Positions 8,979 through 19,439 of a stretch of DNA of 64,000 bases are shown here, piece after piece. Every line of letters begins with the position of its first letter. Positions within the stretch are counted from its first letter, which is position 1. The stretch spans positions 248,001 to 312,000 of the forward strand of contig JAEFAZ010000001.1 in assembly GCA_016292135.1 (NCBI GenBank). Reading direction: 5' to 3'. Below the pieces are notes generated by a model that ran no database searches, had not been told where the DNA came from, and saw nothing but the letters and a program-made list of their open reading frames with translations. The DNA is from Saccharofermentans sp. (GTDB lineage: Bacteria; Bacillota; Clostridia; Saccharofermentanales; Saccharofermentanaceae). Made by a program: the position numbers and the translations under genes.

Positions 8979-9254
8979 ATGAGCAAAGGTTCAGCTGCTA
9001 TCGACAAGCAGGCAATCATCAAAGAGTACCAGATCGCAGAAGGCGATACAGGTTCACCTGAGGTTCAGATCGCTATCCTTACTTACAGGATCAATCACCT
9101 CACAGAACACCTGAAGACTCACAAGGGTGATCACCACAGCAGAAGAGGACTTCTGATGATGGTTGGTAAGAGAAGAGGTCTCCTCGATTATCTTGCATCC
9201 ATCGACATCGAGAGATACAGATCCCTCATCGCAAGACTCGGTATCAGAAAGTAA
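8979..9254 (+). CDS. rpsO: 30S ribosomal protein S15
   Basis: Primary 16S rRNA-binding protein of the small-subunit platform. The 91-residue sequence has the family core [17 protein letters not shown], then [16 protein letters not shown] and the KRRGLLDYL motif. An AGGAGG ribosome site precedes the ATG. A strong terminator follows. In many bacteria rpsO is next to pnp; here nadE lies between them. Confidence 0.98.
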   Translation: MSKGSAAIDKQAIIKEYQIAEGDTGSPEVQIAILTYRINHLTEHLKTHKGDHHSRRGLLMMVGKRRGLLDYLASIDIERYRSLIARLGIRK

Positions 9255-9274
9255 TAACTTTAAGATTCCAACAG

Positions 9275-9299
9275 AAAGCTGCCTTATGGCAGCTTTTTT
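9275..9299 (+). terminator. Terminator of rpsO
   Basis: AAAGCTGCC, TTAT loop and GGCAGCTTT form a 9-bp hairpin that runs into a T tract. Confidence 0.92.
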
Positions 9300-9316
9300 G
9301 TTTGCTGAACTCGCAT

Positions 9317-9345
9317 TTGTTATTTATTTTCCATGAAGGTATAAT
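9317..9345 (+). promoter_or_regulatory. Promoter for nadE
   Basis: TTGTTA (9317-9322) and TATAAT (9340-9345) are separated by 17 bp, 31 bp ahead of the nadE ATG. Confidence 0.75.
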
Positions 9346-9376
9346 TTATTTAGTCTTTTTATTGTGAGGTGAGACT

Positions 9377-11296
9377 ATGAAAGACGGTTTTCTTAGAGTA
9401 GCTGCTGCAACTCCCGAGATAAGGGTCGGAGATTGCAGATACAACTCCGATAATATAATAGAATATGTTAAGCAGGGCGCGGCAAATGACTGTTCACTTC
9501 TTGTATTTCCCGAGCTTTGCATAACCGGTTACACCTGCGGTGACCTGTTCCTTTCGGATACGCTTATCAATTCAGCCAAAGATAATCTTCTGAGGATAGC
9601 TGAGGAGACGGCTGATCTCGATATAGTTTTCGTAGTCGGCATTCCTTTAAGGCAGAACAATAAACTGTATAACTGCGGAGTTTCTGTATGCAAGGGCAGG
9701 ATAATGGGATTCACGCCCAAGACTAATATCCCCAACTATTCTGAATTCTATGAACTAAGACATTTCATACCTTTTGAAGAAGAGTATCCGGATCTTGTTT
9801 TCGCAGATCAGGAGTCTCTTATGGGAAATCTGATCTATGAGAACATGCATTGTCCCAGATTCTCCTACGCAGTTGAGATCTGCGAGGATCTTTGGGCTAC
9901 TGAGTCGCCGTCCTTGTCCTACAGCATCCAGGGAGCAAATATCATATGTAATCTGTCCGCTTCAGACGAGGTTATCGGCAAGGAAGAGTTCAGGCGCGAC
10001 CTGGTGAAGATGCAAAGCGCCAAGTGCTGCTGCGTATATATCTATGCGGATTGCGGTTACGGTGAATCCACCCAGGATCTTATCTTCTCCGGTCACAATA
10101 TAATCGCCGAGAATGGCAAGATCCTTGCAGAGAGCAAGCTTTTCGAAAACGGTATCATCTACGCTGATGTCGATCTTCAGAGGATCGCGAGCGAGAGAAG
10201 GAGAATGAATACATTCAAGACCGAGACCCGTGATGCAGTCAGGGAATCCTTCGATTTCGTTCCCAAGGATATCGAGATAAAGCGTTTCATTTCCAAGACG
10301 CCTTTCGTTCCCGAGGACAACAGCGAGCTTGATGAGCGCTGCGCCAAGATAATCAAGATGCAGGCATCTGGTCTTTATACCAGACTTAAGGCATGCAACA
10401 GCGATCACGCGATCGTAGGCCTTTCGGGAGGACTTGATTCAACTCTTGCATTTATCGTAACAGTCAAGGCTTTCGAGATGCTGAATCTGCCGGTCGAAAA
10501 TATCATCGCCGTCACGATGCCCTGTTTCGGTACGACCGACAGGACTTACAATAATGCCGTATCTTTAGCAAAAGCCTATAAGACCGGCTTCATGGAAGTA
10601 AACATCAAGGATTCCGTTTTGCAGCATTTTAAGGATATCGGACATGATGAATATGATCATGATGTTACATATGAGAACAGCCAGGCCAGGGAGAGGACCC
10701 AGGTCCTTATGGATCTTGCGAACCAGATCGGCGGACTCGTAATCGGTACCGGAGATCTGAGCGAACTCGCTCTCGGCTGGGCGACCTATAACGGAGACCA
10801 TATGTCCATGTACGGTGTCAACGGATCGATCCCCAAGACACTCGTTAGACATCTTGTCGCACATGAAGCCCTTGTCGTAAAAGACCGTGACGAATATCTG
10901 TCCAAAGTTCTGGAAGATATCGTTGCAACGCCTGTTTCTCCTGAACTTCTGCCTCCGACAGACTCCGGCGCGATATCGCAGAAGACAGAAGAACTGGTAG
11001 GTCCTTATGAACTGCATGATTTCTTCCTCTATTACTTCATGAGGTTCGGCTTTGCACCTTCGAAGATCTTCCGCTTGGCTAAGATCGCTTTCGACGGAGT
11101 ATATGATGACGAGACCATCTATAAGTGGCTCAAGACATTTATACGAAGGTTCTTTACGCAGCAGTTCAAGCGCTCATGTCTGCCTGACGGCCCTAAGGTC
11201 GGTACGGTAGCATTATCGCCAAGGGGAGACTGGAGGATGCCTTCCGATGCTTCCTATGCTGTCTGGATGGAGGATCTGGAGAAGGTAAAACCTTAA
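9377..11296 (+). CDS. nadE: Glutamine-dependent NAD+ synthetase
   Basis: Final step of NAD biosynthesis: ATP-dependent amidation of nicotinic acid adenine dinucleotide using ammonia from glutamine. The 639 residues hold two domains. The N-terminal nitrilase-type glutaminase has its Glu-Lys-Cys triad visible in FPELCITGY (about 46), FTPKTNIP (about 113) and EICEDLW (about 172). The C-terminal synthetase starts at about 325 and has the ATP pyrophosphatase loop LSGGLDST near 350. It is the large glutamine-using form rather than the short ammonia-only form. It has its own promoter and terminator between rpsO and pnp. Confidence 0.96.
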   Translation: MKDGFLRVAAATPEIRVGDCRYNSDNIIEYVKQGAANDCSLLVFPELCITGYTCGDLFLSDTLINSAKDNLLRIAEETADLDIVFVVGIPLRQNNKLYNCGVSVCKGRIMGFTPKTNIPNYSEFYELRHFIPFEEEYPDLVFADQESLMGNLIYENMHCPRFSYAVEICEDLWATESPSLSYSIQGANIICNLSASDEVIGKEEFRRDLVKMQSAKCCCVYIYADCGYGESTQDLIFSGHNIIAENGKILAESKLFENGIIYADVDLQRIASERRRMNTFKTETRDAVRESFDFVPKDIEIKRFISKTPFVPEDNSELDERCAKIIKMQASGLYTRLKACNSDHAIVGLSGGLDSTLAFIVTVKAFEMLNLPVENIIAVTMPCFGTTDRTYNNAVSLAKAYKTGFMEVNIKDSVLQHFKDIGHDEYDHDVTYENSQARERTQVLMDLANQIGGLVIGTGDLSELALGWATYNGDHMSMYGVNGSIPKTLVRHLVAHEALVVKDRDEYLSKVLEDIVATPVSPELLPPTDSGAISQKTEELVGPYELHDFFLYYFMRFGFAPSKIFRLAKIAFDGVYDDETIYKWLKTFIRRFFTQQFKRSCLPDGPKVGTVALSPRGDWRMPSDASYAVWMEDLEKVKP

Positions 11297-11322
11297 AACT
11301 AATTCAAAGTCATAAAAGAAGT

Positions 11323-11356
11323 AAACAAACGGTTATTTTTAGCCGTTTGTTTTTTC
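11323..11356 (+). terminator. Terminator of nadE
   Basis: AAACAAACGG and CCGTTTGTTT pair over 10 bp around an AT-rich loop and are followed by a T run. The likely -35 box of the pnp promoter overlaps its right arm. Confidence 0.88.
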
Positions 11357-11374
11357 TTAACTTTATATTATAAT
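11347..11374 (+). promoter_or_regulatory. Promoter for pnp
   Basis: TTGTTT (11347-11352) and TATAAT (11369-11374) are 16 bp apart. They give pnp a structured leader of about 105 nt. Confidence 0.6.
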
Positions 11375-11449
11375 AATTTAGTGCTGAAAGGGGATAGTTA
11401 GTAGATTGATATTCCGAACGCGGAGTCGGCATGTGAATCTAGTGACTAG

Positions 11450-11477
11450 CTCCTTGGCAAATAATCTATACAAGGAG
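11450..11477 (+). promoter_or_regulatory. Hairpin that buries the pnp ribosome-binding site
   Basis: CTCCTTG (11450-11456) and CAAGGAG (11471-11477) are perfect 7-bp complements around a 14-nt loop. The right arm contains the AAGGAG Shine-Dalgarno sequence, eight bases before the ATG at 11486. A GGAG at 11422-11425 could instead pair with the CTCC of the left arm and free the ribosome site. Confidence 0.7.
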
Positions 11478-11485
11478 TTTTTGAA

Positions 11486-13735
11486 ATGGAAAAGATTTTC
11501 AAGACCGAGATCGCCGGGAGACCCCTGGTGGTCGAGACAGGTAAGATCGCGCAGTTCGCTAACGGTGCGGTATTGATCCATTATGGTGAGACAGTTGTTC
11601 TTTCAACTGTTACAGCTTCACCCGAGCCCCGCGAAGGAATCGATTTCTTCCCTCTGTCAGTTGACTATGAGGAGAAGCAGTACGCAGTAGGAAGGATCCC
11701 CGGCGGATTCTTAAAGAGAGAGGGAAGACCCGGCGAGAAGGCTATCCTTACATCCCGTGTTATCGACAGACCTATAAGGCCTTTGTTCCCCAAGGATCTC
11801 CGTAACGATGTTGTTGTTTCCAACACAGTTATGGCTGTTGATCCTGATTGCCTCCCTGAGATCACAGCAATGGTCGGTACATCCATCGCCATCGCTATCT
11901 CCGACATTCCGTGGAAGGGACCTGTCGGCGGCGTAGTATTAGGCCTTATTGACGGCAAGACGATCATCAACCCTACATTGGAAGAGCGTGAGAAGTCCGA
12001 CATGTATGTAACTCTGGCAGGTACAGAGAAGAAGATCTGCATGGTCGAGGCAGGCGCAAACGAAGTTCCCGATGATGTAATGCTCAATGCAATCGCTGAA
12101 GGTCACGAAGTCATCAAGGAGATCGTTAAGTTCATCAATTCCATCGTTGATGAGATCGGCAAGCCCAAGTTCGAATATGAATCAGCAGACGTTCCCGAGG
12201 ATGTTTTCGCAGCAGTCAAGGAATTCGGCTGGGATAAGATGAGAGCAGCAGTCCTTTCTGATGACAAGAGCGTTCGTGATGCAAACGTCGCAGCTCTTCA
12301 GGAAGAGATCGCCGCTATGCTCGAAGAGAAGGAAGAAGGTCTTTCTTCCTGGGCACCCGATGCTGTTTATAAGCTCGAAAAGAAGGTCGTCAGAGATTAC
12401 CTCTTCCGTGAGCATGTCCGTGTTGACGGCCGTGCTCTGGATCAGATCAGACCTCTTTCTGCCGCAGTTGACGTTCTGCCCCGTGTTCACGGTTCTTCTT
12501 TCTTCCAGAGAGGCCAGACACAGGTAATGAACATCTGCACACTTGCTCCTTTGTCTGAAGCTCAGAAGATCGAAGGTCTCGATGAGCAGACATGCAAGAG
12601 ATACATCCACCACTACAACTTCCCGGGTTATTCCGTAGGTGAGGCTAAGGCTTCCAGAAGCCCCGGACGCCGTGAGATCGGTCACGGTGCTCTGGCAGAA
12701 AGATCTCTTATTCCTGTATTGCCTTCAGAGGAAGATTTCCCTTATGCGATCAGGACCGTATCCGAGATCACTATGTCCAACGGTTCCACATCCCAGGGTT
12801 CTGTTTGTGCATCCACTCTGTCTCTTATGGCAGCAGGTGTTCCTATCACAAGACCTGTAGCAGGTATCTCTTCCGGTCTTATCGTTAACGAAGAGAATGA
12901 TGAGGACTTCCTCGTATTCATGGATATCCAGGGTATCGAGGACTTCTTCGGTGATATGGACTTCAAGGTTGCAGGTACAACAGAAGGTATCACATCCATT
13001 CAGGTCGACATCAAGGTTGAAGGACTTTCTCTTGATATCATCAAGGCTGCTTTCGAGATGACTCATAAGGGCCGTCTGCAGATAATCAACGATATCATCC
13101 TGCCTTGCATCCCCGAGCCCCGTGCTGAGCTCTCCAAGTATGCTCCCAGGATCATCTCCATGCAGATCCCCGTTGATAAGATCCGTGACGTTATCGGATC
13201 CGGCGGAAAGGTCATCAACAAGATCATCGCTGACACAGGTGCCGGCATCGACATCTCTGAAGACGGTACTATCCATATCTCTTCTCCTGATCTTGAGGCA
13301 GCTGAGAAGGCTAAGATGATCATCACAGGCATCGTTGCAGATCCTGAGGTCGGAACAGAGTACGACGGCGTCGTAACAAGACTTATGGACTTCGGTGCAT
13401 TCGTTGAGTTCCTGCCCGGCAAGGAAGGTCTTGTCCATATCAGCAAGATGGCATGGAACCGTGTCGAGAAGGTTGAAGATGTTGTCCACGAGGGCGATCA
13501 GGTAAAGGTTAAGGTCATCGAGATCGACAGCCAGGGAAGGATCAACCTCTCCATGCGCGATACGATGCCCAAGCCCGAAGGTTACGTTGAGGAAGAGCCC
13601 AGAAGAAGAGCTCCCCGTGAAAGACGCAACGGCGGTAACGGCAACTTCGGCGGAAGACGTGACCGTGGTGAGCGCAACTTTGACGAAGGCAACGACGAGC
13701 CGCCCCGCAAGGGTGCAAGAAGAAGAGAGTTCTGA
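11486..13735 (+). CDS. pnp: Polynucleotide phosphorylase
   Basis: Phosphate-dependent 3'-to-5' exoribonuclease of mRNA decay, acting as a ring trimer. The 749 residues contain two RNase PH-like domains (about 1-230 and 310-540), a KH domain with IGSGGKVINKI near 562 and an S1 domain with GVVTRLMDFGAFVEF near 627. The last 50 residues or so form an Arg/Gly-rich disordered tail with RRERRNGGNG-like and GGRRDRGE segments, longer than in many homologues. The gene follows a leader whose hairpin covers the ribosome site, and ends at a strong terminator shared with the convergent kinase gene. Confidence 0.97.
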   Translation: MEKIFKTEIAGRPLVVETGKIAQFANGAVLIHYGETVVLSTVTASPEPREGIDFFPLSVDYEEKQYAVGRIPGGFLKREGRPGEKAILTSRVIDRPIRPLFPKDLRNDVVVSNTVMAVDPDCLPEITAMVGTSIAIAISDIPWKGPVGGVVLGLIDGKTIINPTLEEREKSDMYVTLAGTEKKICMVEAGANEVPDDVMLNAIAEGHEVIKEIVKFINSIVDEIGKPKFEYESADVPEDVFAAVKEFGWDKMRAAVLSDDKSVRDANVAALQEEIAAMLEEKEEGLSSWAPDAVYKLEKKVVRDYLFREHVRVDGRALDQIRPLSAAVDVLPRVHGSSFFQRGQTQVMNICTLAPLSEAQKIEGLDEQTCKRYIHHYNFPGYSVGEAKASRSPGRREIGHGALAERSLIPVLPSEEDFPYAIRTVSEITMSNGSTSQGSVCASTLSLMAAGVPITRPVAGISSGLIVNEENDEDFLVFMDIQGIEDFFGDMDFKVAGTTEGITSIQVDIKVEGLSLDIIKAAFEMTHKGRLQIINDIILPCIPEPRAELSKYAPRIISMQIPVDKIRDVIGSGGKVINKIIADTGAGIDISEDGTIHISSPDLEAAEKAKMIITGIVADPEVGTEYDGVVTRLMDFGAFVEFLPGKEGLVHISKMAWNRVEKVEDVVHEGDQVKVKVIEIDSQGRINLSMRDTMPKPEGYVEEEPRRRAPRERRNGGNGNFGGRRDRGERNFDEGNDEPPRKGARRREF

Positions 13736-13760
13736 TCTTCTTTAGACAGTATTAACTGAT

Positions 13761-13786
13761 AAAGGACCGCAGCAATGCGGTCCTTT
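13761..13786. terminator. Terminator of pnp, between convergent genes
   Basis: AAAGGACCGCA, a GCAA tetraloop and TGCGGTCCTTT form an 11-bp hairpin that runs into T on the plus strand. On the minus strand the T run is weaker, so it may stop the kinase transcript only partly. Confidence 0.9.
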
Positions 13787-13838
13787 TTGAATTTATTACT
13801 CGAAAAAGAAATGTTGGATCAAGTTGTTGTCCGGCCGG

Positions 13839-15374
13839 TCAACCGATCTTATCATTATCGGTCCTTCTAACGGGAAGTCTTACTTCAAAGCAGGCGCCGC
13901 CTTCAGGACGGTTATAACCTTTTATGCTTCCGTTATGTTCTTCAACGATCGATTTGCAGAGAGCGAGTCCGATGCCGTGCTTACCGTCTGATCCCTTGGC
14001 AAATCTTGCGAAAAGATGAGGAAGAACTTCTTCAGAGATGCCGTCACCGTCGTCCATTACAAAATAAACAGCCTGATCTTCTTCGATCCTGTATTTAAAG
14101 ATAACATTAGCCTTGCAGTACCTTAAGCAGTTGGAGAAGAGGTTTTCGAACATACGGATAAGATCGCCGGAATTAGCGTAGATCGAAGCATCATCCGATG
14201 TGAAATCAAGGATAAGTTCTTTGTCTTCATGAAGAACGTTGCCGCGGATGTTCTCTACTACAAGATCGCAGAGGACTTTGGAACTCAGGTTCTGTTTCTT
14301 GACCTTATAGTTGCCCTTTGAGGACATATCCATCTTGGATATGGACAGGAGGTTTTCGACCATGCCGGTCAGGCGGGAGGATTCGTTGATGATTATGTCA
14401 ACGGCCTGCTTTTTGCCGTCCTCGTCGAAAACGTCGTATTTAAGGCCTTCAGCATAGCCCTGTATCGACTGCAAGGGCGTGCGGAGCTCGTGGGATGCGT
14501 TCTGGAAGAAGGTCTGTTGTTCTCTGTCAGCTTCTTCAAGTTTTGATGCCATGTTGTTCATGGTATCACCCAGGTCGTACATCTCACGGCTGACAAGGCG
14601 CCCTCTCAAACGTTCGTAATTTCCTTCGGATATCCTTTTCGAAAAACGTGAAAGCTTGATAGTGGAAAGGATGAGGGGCATTGAGATAACGATGGAAATG
14701 ATCGCAGCTGCGATGATGGCGATAATAACTATCTGCCACATTGCGTAGTTAAAGGACGTCATAAATGAATAGTAGTACTGGGCATTAACGAATACGCATA
14801 TGTGGTGGTAGGGCAGGGTGAACCTGCTTCCGTCGTTGAGATTGTAATCGATGTCGATAACTCTATAATAGTAGGACATGCCGTCCTGTTCAAGAGAATA
14901 TGTGATGTTGGAAAGCGCCCCGGGGTTTTCGGCGCAAACGGCATCAACGATCTTCAATGCGTTTGTGTTTGCCGATACCGAATAGGATGTGGAAGGCCAG
15001 AGAATGCTGTTGCCGCCGCTTTCGGCTTTGAACAGGACTATGTTCGCGTCTGAAGAAACATCCGCGGAAGATATGATCGTATGAAGTACTACGTCAACGA
15101 TCTCATCTTCTGTTGCCTGTTCGCTGATATCTATATTGTTGTGAAATACGCTTTCCAGATTTCTGCAGGATGCGATGGCGTTATCAAGTCTCTTGTCGCA
15201 TTCTTCCTTGATGTAGTAGGTGAAAAACGTGTTGTAGAAGAAAGTGACCGCACCGAAAGATAAGAGAACGACGATGATCATCGCGAAGAAGATCGTGATC
15301 GCATAGGGCAATTTGGTCCAGGAGTAGATCCCCTTGTCTATCTTGCTCTTGTTCTTTATCTTAAGTTTGGCCAT
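13839..15374 (-). CDS. Membrane sensor histidine kinase
   Basis: Sensor of a two-component system. The 511 residues show a first membrane span at about 22-48, an external sensing domain of about 150 residues, a second span near 212-235 and a HAMP linker. The HisKA domain has the phospho-accepting His in SHELRTPLQS (about 293). The HATPase has an N box in FENLFSNCLRYC, DDGDGIS, and a GIGLALCKSIVEEHNG G2 box. Its ATG overlaps the stop of the response regulator gene by one base (TAATG), implying translational coupling. The signal cannot be read from the sequence. Confidence 0.92.
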   Translation of the reverse strand: MAKLKIKNKSKIDKGIYSWTKLPYAITIFFAMIIVVLLSFGAVTFFYNTFFTYYIKEECDKRLDNAIASCRNLESVFHNNIDISEQATEDEIVDVVLHTIISSADVSSDANIVLFKAESGGNSILWPSTSYSVSANTNALKIVDAVCAENPGALSNITYSLEQDGMSYYYRVIDIDYNLNDGSRFTLPYHHICVFVNAQYYYSFMTSFNYAMWQIVIIAIIAAAIISIVISMPLILSTIKLSRFSKRISEGNYERLRGRLVSREMYDLGDTMNNMASKLEEADREQQTFFQNASHELRTPLQSIQGYAEGLKYDVFDEDGKKQAVDIIINESSRLTGMVENLLSISKMDMSSKGNYKVKKQNLSSKVLCDLVVENIRGNVLHEDKELILDFTSDDASIYANSGDLIRMFENLFSNCLRYCKANVIFKYRIEEDQAVYFVMDDGDGISEEVLPHLFARFAKGSDGKHGIGLALCKSIVEEHNGSIKGYNRPEGGACFEVRLPVRRTDNDKIG

Positions 15375-16087
15375 TAATTCTTATCTTCTTTTTTGTTTAC
15401 GATGCGGAACCCGTAACTCCATACCGTTTTTATGACAGCGTCTGAATCCTTGATCTTCTTACGGAGCCTCTTGACCGTATCATCGGCAACACGGGTCTCG
15501 ACTTCAAATTCATAACCCCAGATCTTATCGAGCAGTTCAGCTCTCGGAACGGCACGGTTCCTGTTGTCAATAAGATAAGTTATAAGCTGATATTCGTTAG
15601 GGGTCAATTGCAACGGCTTGTCCTTGAGCGTAGCCTGCTTGGTCTTTTTGTTGATCGATATATCTGCGAAAAGATAAAAATCATCAGAAGAGCTGTCTTC
15701 AGCAACGCCCATGATCTCATCATGGCGCTTAAGCATAGACTTAACTCGTGATACGAGTTTGACCGGAGAGAAAGGCTTCGTAAGATAATCGTCGGAACCG
15801 GCATCAAGACCGAGGATGTAATCTTTGTCAGAGTCTCTTGCAGTAAGCATGATGATAGGGAGATTGTTGTATGTCTTTCTGATCTCCTTAAGAATAAATA
15901 TGCCGTCGTGACCGGGCATCATTACGTCGAGAATAACCATGTCACAGGGTGTGTCCTTGAATCTCTCGTAGAGAAGGTCACCCGTAGGGAATCCAATAAC
16001 GTTGAAGCCTTCCCTTTCAAGGAAAGTCTTGATGAGGTTGCGGATATTATCGTCATCGTCAGCTATGTATATGAGTTTGTTGTCCAT
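15374..16087 (-). CDS. OmpR/PhoB-family response regulator
   Basis: DNA-binding partner of the downstream kinase. The 237-residue protein has an N-terminal receiver with the acidic pocket IADDDD, the phospho-accepting Asp54 in VILDVMMPG and the conserved Lys in YLTKPFSP, then a winged-helix DNA-binding domain (LTPNEYQLI through TVWSYGFRI). I start it at the ATG at 16087, which has a CAGGAG site; a longer open frame exists upstream but its residues do not belong to the family. It is divergent from galE, with about 150 bp between them. Confidence 0.95.
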   Translation of the reverse strand: MDNKLIYIADDDDNIRNLIKTFLEREGFNVIGFPTGDLLYERFKDTPCDMVILDVMMPGHDGIFILKEIRKTYNNLPIIMLTARDSDKDYILGLDAGSDDYLTKPFSPVKLVSRVKSMLKRHDEIMGVAEDSSSDDFYLFADISINKKTKQATLKDKPLQLTPNEYQLITYLIDNRNRAVPRAELLDKIWGYEFEVETRVADDTVKRLRKKIKDSDAVIKTVWSYGFRIVNKKEDKN

Positions 16088-16182
16088 AATTACGCTCCTG
16101 AAATTGAAACTGAAATTTATTTTATAATAAAAATGCGCAATAAATAAATAGTCTTTGGTGTAAAAGTGAGGTAAAAGACCTG

Positions 16183-16191
16183 TGATATAAT
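16183..16191 (+). promoter_or_regulatory. Extended -10 promoter for galE
   Basis: TGATATAAT matches TGnTATAAT, about 40 bp before the galE ATG; the -35 region is poor. Confidence 0.5.
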
Positions 16192-16233
16192 AAAAAAGGA
16201 TGATTCCAAATAACCGATCGGGGGTATTCGAAT

Positions 16234-17256
16234 ATGAGTACAGTATTAGTTCCGGGCGGAGCCGGATATATAGGTTCACATACGGTAGTCGAACTTTCCA
16301 AGGCCGGATACGATGTCGTTATCGTTGATAATTTCTACAACAGCAAGCCTGAGGTCTTGAACAGGCTCGAAAAGATAACAGGGAAGAAATTCCCCTTCTA
16401 TGAGATCGACTGCTGTGACAAAGAGAAGTTAAGAACAGTTTTCGAAGAGAATAAGATCGATGCGGTTATCCACTTCGCAGGACTTAAGGCCGTCGGTGAA
16501 TCAGTCTCTATTCCTCTGGCATATTACAGGAACAACCTCAACAGTCTCATCAATACTGTCGAGCTCGCAGGCGAATACAAGGCTGACAAGTTCGTATTCA
16601 GTTCCTCGGCTACGGTTTACGGCATGAGTGAGGATGTGCCTTTCACTGAAGAGAGTCCTTTGGGTATGTGTACAAACCCTTACGGCTGGACAAAGTGGAT
16701 GATCGAACAGATCTTAAGAGACTATTCGGTTGCTGATCCTGACATGAAGATCTGCCTGCTCCGTTATTTCAACCCCGTCGGAGCTCATGAGAGCGGACTT
16801 ATAGGCGAGGATCCCCGCGGCATTCCCAACAATCTGTTCCCTTATATATCCAAGGTCGCAGGCGGCACGCTCGAAAAACTTACCGTTTTCGGAGACGATT
16901 ACGATACGCCTGACGGAACATGCATCCGTGACTATATCCATGTTACAGATCTTGGAAACGGTCATGTTAAGGCTATCGAATATCTTGATTCGCATGATGA
17001 GAAGGTATGTGTATTTAATCTAGGCACAGGCCGCGGAACTTCGGTAAAAGAAGCAGTTGCGGCTTTCGAAAAAGCCTGCGGACATGAGATCAATCATGTC
17101 ATAGGTCCCAGAAGACCGGGCGATATTGCCGTATCTTACGCAGCCACGGATAAAGCTTTCAAGGAATTGGGATTTAAGGCGCAATATGATATCGATGACA
17201 TGTGCGCATCATGCTGGAAGTGGCAGACGATGAATCCCGAAGGACTTCCCGGCTGA
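16234..17256 (+). CDS. galE: UDP-glucose 4-epimerase
   Basis: Interconverts UDP-glucose and UDP-galactose for galactose use and for cell-wall or capsule sugars. The 340-residue short-chain dehydrogenase-type protein has the NAD-binding GGAGYIGSHT (about 8-17), the SSSATVYG segment with the catalytic Ser near 125, the Tyr...Lys pair in NPYGWTKWM (about 150) and RYFNPVGAHESG. The start is fixed by a good alignment of the first strand with the family. It is probably transcribed alone, since groESL has its own promoter. Confidence 0.95.
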   Translation: MSTVLVPGGAGYIGSHTVVELSKAGYDVVIVDNFYNSKPEVLNRLEKITGKKFPFYEIDCCDKEKLRTVFEENKIDAVIHFAGLKAVGESVSIPLAYYRNNLNSLINTVELAGEYKADKFVFSSSATVYGMSEDVPFTEESPLGMCTNPYGWTKWMIEQILRDYSVADPDMKICLLRYFNPVGAHESGLIGEDPRGIPNNLFPYISKVAGGTLEKLTVFGDDYDTPDGTCIRDYIHVTDLGNGHVKAIEYLDSHDEKVCVFNLGTGRGTSVKEAVAAFEKACGHEINHVIGPRRPGDIAVSYAATDKAFKELGFKAQYDIDDMCASCWKWQTMNPEGLPG

Positions 17257-17263
17257 TAAATAA

Positions 17264-17277
17264 GGCAAAATTTTGCC
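17264..17277. other. Perfect 14-bp palindrome after galE
   Basis: GGCAAAATTTTGCC lies just after the galE stop. No T run follows on the plus strand, so it is a weak terminator candidate or a protein site. It is upstream of the groES -35 box. Confidence 0.4.
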
Positions 17278-17294
17278 GAATAAGCCAAATCATA

Positions 17295-17323
17295 TTGACA
17301 TATAAGACCTGCTGACTTATATT
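17295..17323 (+). promoter_or_regulatory. groESL promoter
   Basis: Consensus TTGACA (17295-17300) and TATATT (17318-17323) are exactly 17 bp apart, immediately upstream of the CIRCE operator. Confidence 0.88.
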
Positions 17324-17331
17324 TATTGTCG

Positions 17332-17358
17332 TTGGCACTCGATGCGTGTGAGTGCTAA
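17332..17358. promoter_or_regulatory. CIRCE operator (HrcA site)
   Basis: TTGGCACTC, nine bases, GAGTGCTAA. This matches the CIRCE consensus TTAGCACTC-N9-GAGTGCTAA with one difference. It lies just downstream of the -10 box, so HrcA is expected to repress groESL in the absence of heat stress. Confidence 0.96.
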
Positions 17359-17390
17359 CACGAGAATCATAAGTTATGGAGGTCTTTATT

Positions 17391-17678
17391 ATGACGATCA
17401 AGCCCTTAGCCGATAAGGTAGTAGTAAAGAAGCTTGAAGCTGAAGAGACAACAAAAGGCGGGCTTATCCTGTCTTCGGGCGCCCAGCAGAAGCCTCAGGT
17501 TGCCGAGATCATTGCAGTAGGTCCCGGCGGTGTTGTTGACGGTAATGAGATCAAGATGGAAGTTACTGTCGGTCAGAAGGTCATCATCAGAGATTATGCA
17601 GGTACGAATGTAAAGCTCGACGGTGAGGAATATATCGTAGTTCGTCAGGATGATATCGTGGCGATCGTTGAAGACTGA
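17391..17678 (+). CDS. groES: Co-chaperonin GroES
   Basis: Ten-kilodalton lid of the GroEL folding chamber; 95 residues from MTIKPLADKVVVKK, with the mobile loop TKGGLILS and the GTNVKLDGEEYIVV strand near the C-terminus. I start at the ATG at 17391, since an in-frame ATG at 17376 overlaps the GGAGG ribosome site itself. Controlled by the CIRCE element. Confidence 0.97.
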   Translation: MTIKPLADKVVVKKLEAEETTKGGLILSSGAQQKPQVAEIIAVGPGGVVDGNEIKMEVTVGQKVIIRDYAGTNVKLDGEEYIVVRQDDIVAIVED

Positions 17679-17698
17679 TCACGAAGATAAATTATTAG

Positions 17699-19327
<1,629 letters not shown>

Positions 19328-19348
19328 TATCATTTCAAGCATTTTATA

Positions 19349-19384
19349 AGGCGGCTGTCCTGCGGGGCAGCCGCTTTTGTTTTG
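19349..19384 (+). terminator. Terminator of groESL
   Basis: GCGGCTGTCC and GGGCAGCCGC pair over about 10 bp (one G-U) with a 4-nt loop, followed by TTTTGTTTT. Confidence 0.9.
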
Positions 19385-19439
19385 CCGAAGTCCTCTTTTT
19401 CGAAAAATGGTGTATTATATTACGCGGAGGATATTTAAG

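Noticed and set aside
9268..9277. Stray copy of the repeat motif TCCAACAGAA near the rpsO terminator
   Set aside because: Only ten bases match and the rest of the 73-bp unit is absent, so chance is likely.
12725..13489. 254-codon open frame antisense to pnp
   Set aside because: It lies inside the confident pnp gene, has no ribosome site and no recognisable domain.
16088..16279. 64-residue N-terminal extension of the response regulator
   Set aside because: It overlaps the galE start region, is unlike the family and the CAGGAG site supports 16087.
19377..19439. Longer N-terminus of the 19440 gene
   Set aside because: It would start inside the groEL terminator and lacks a ribosome site; the GGAGG fits 19440.
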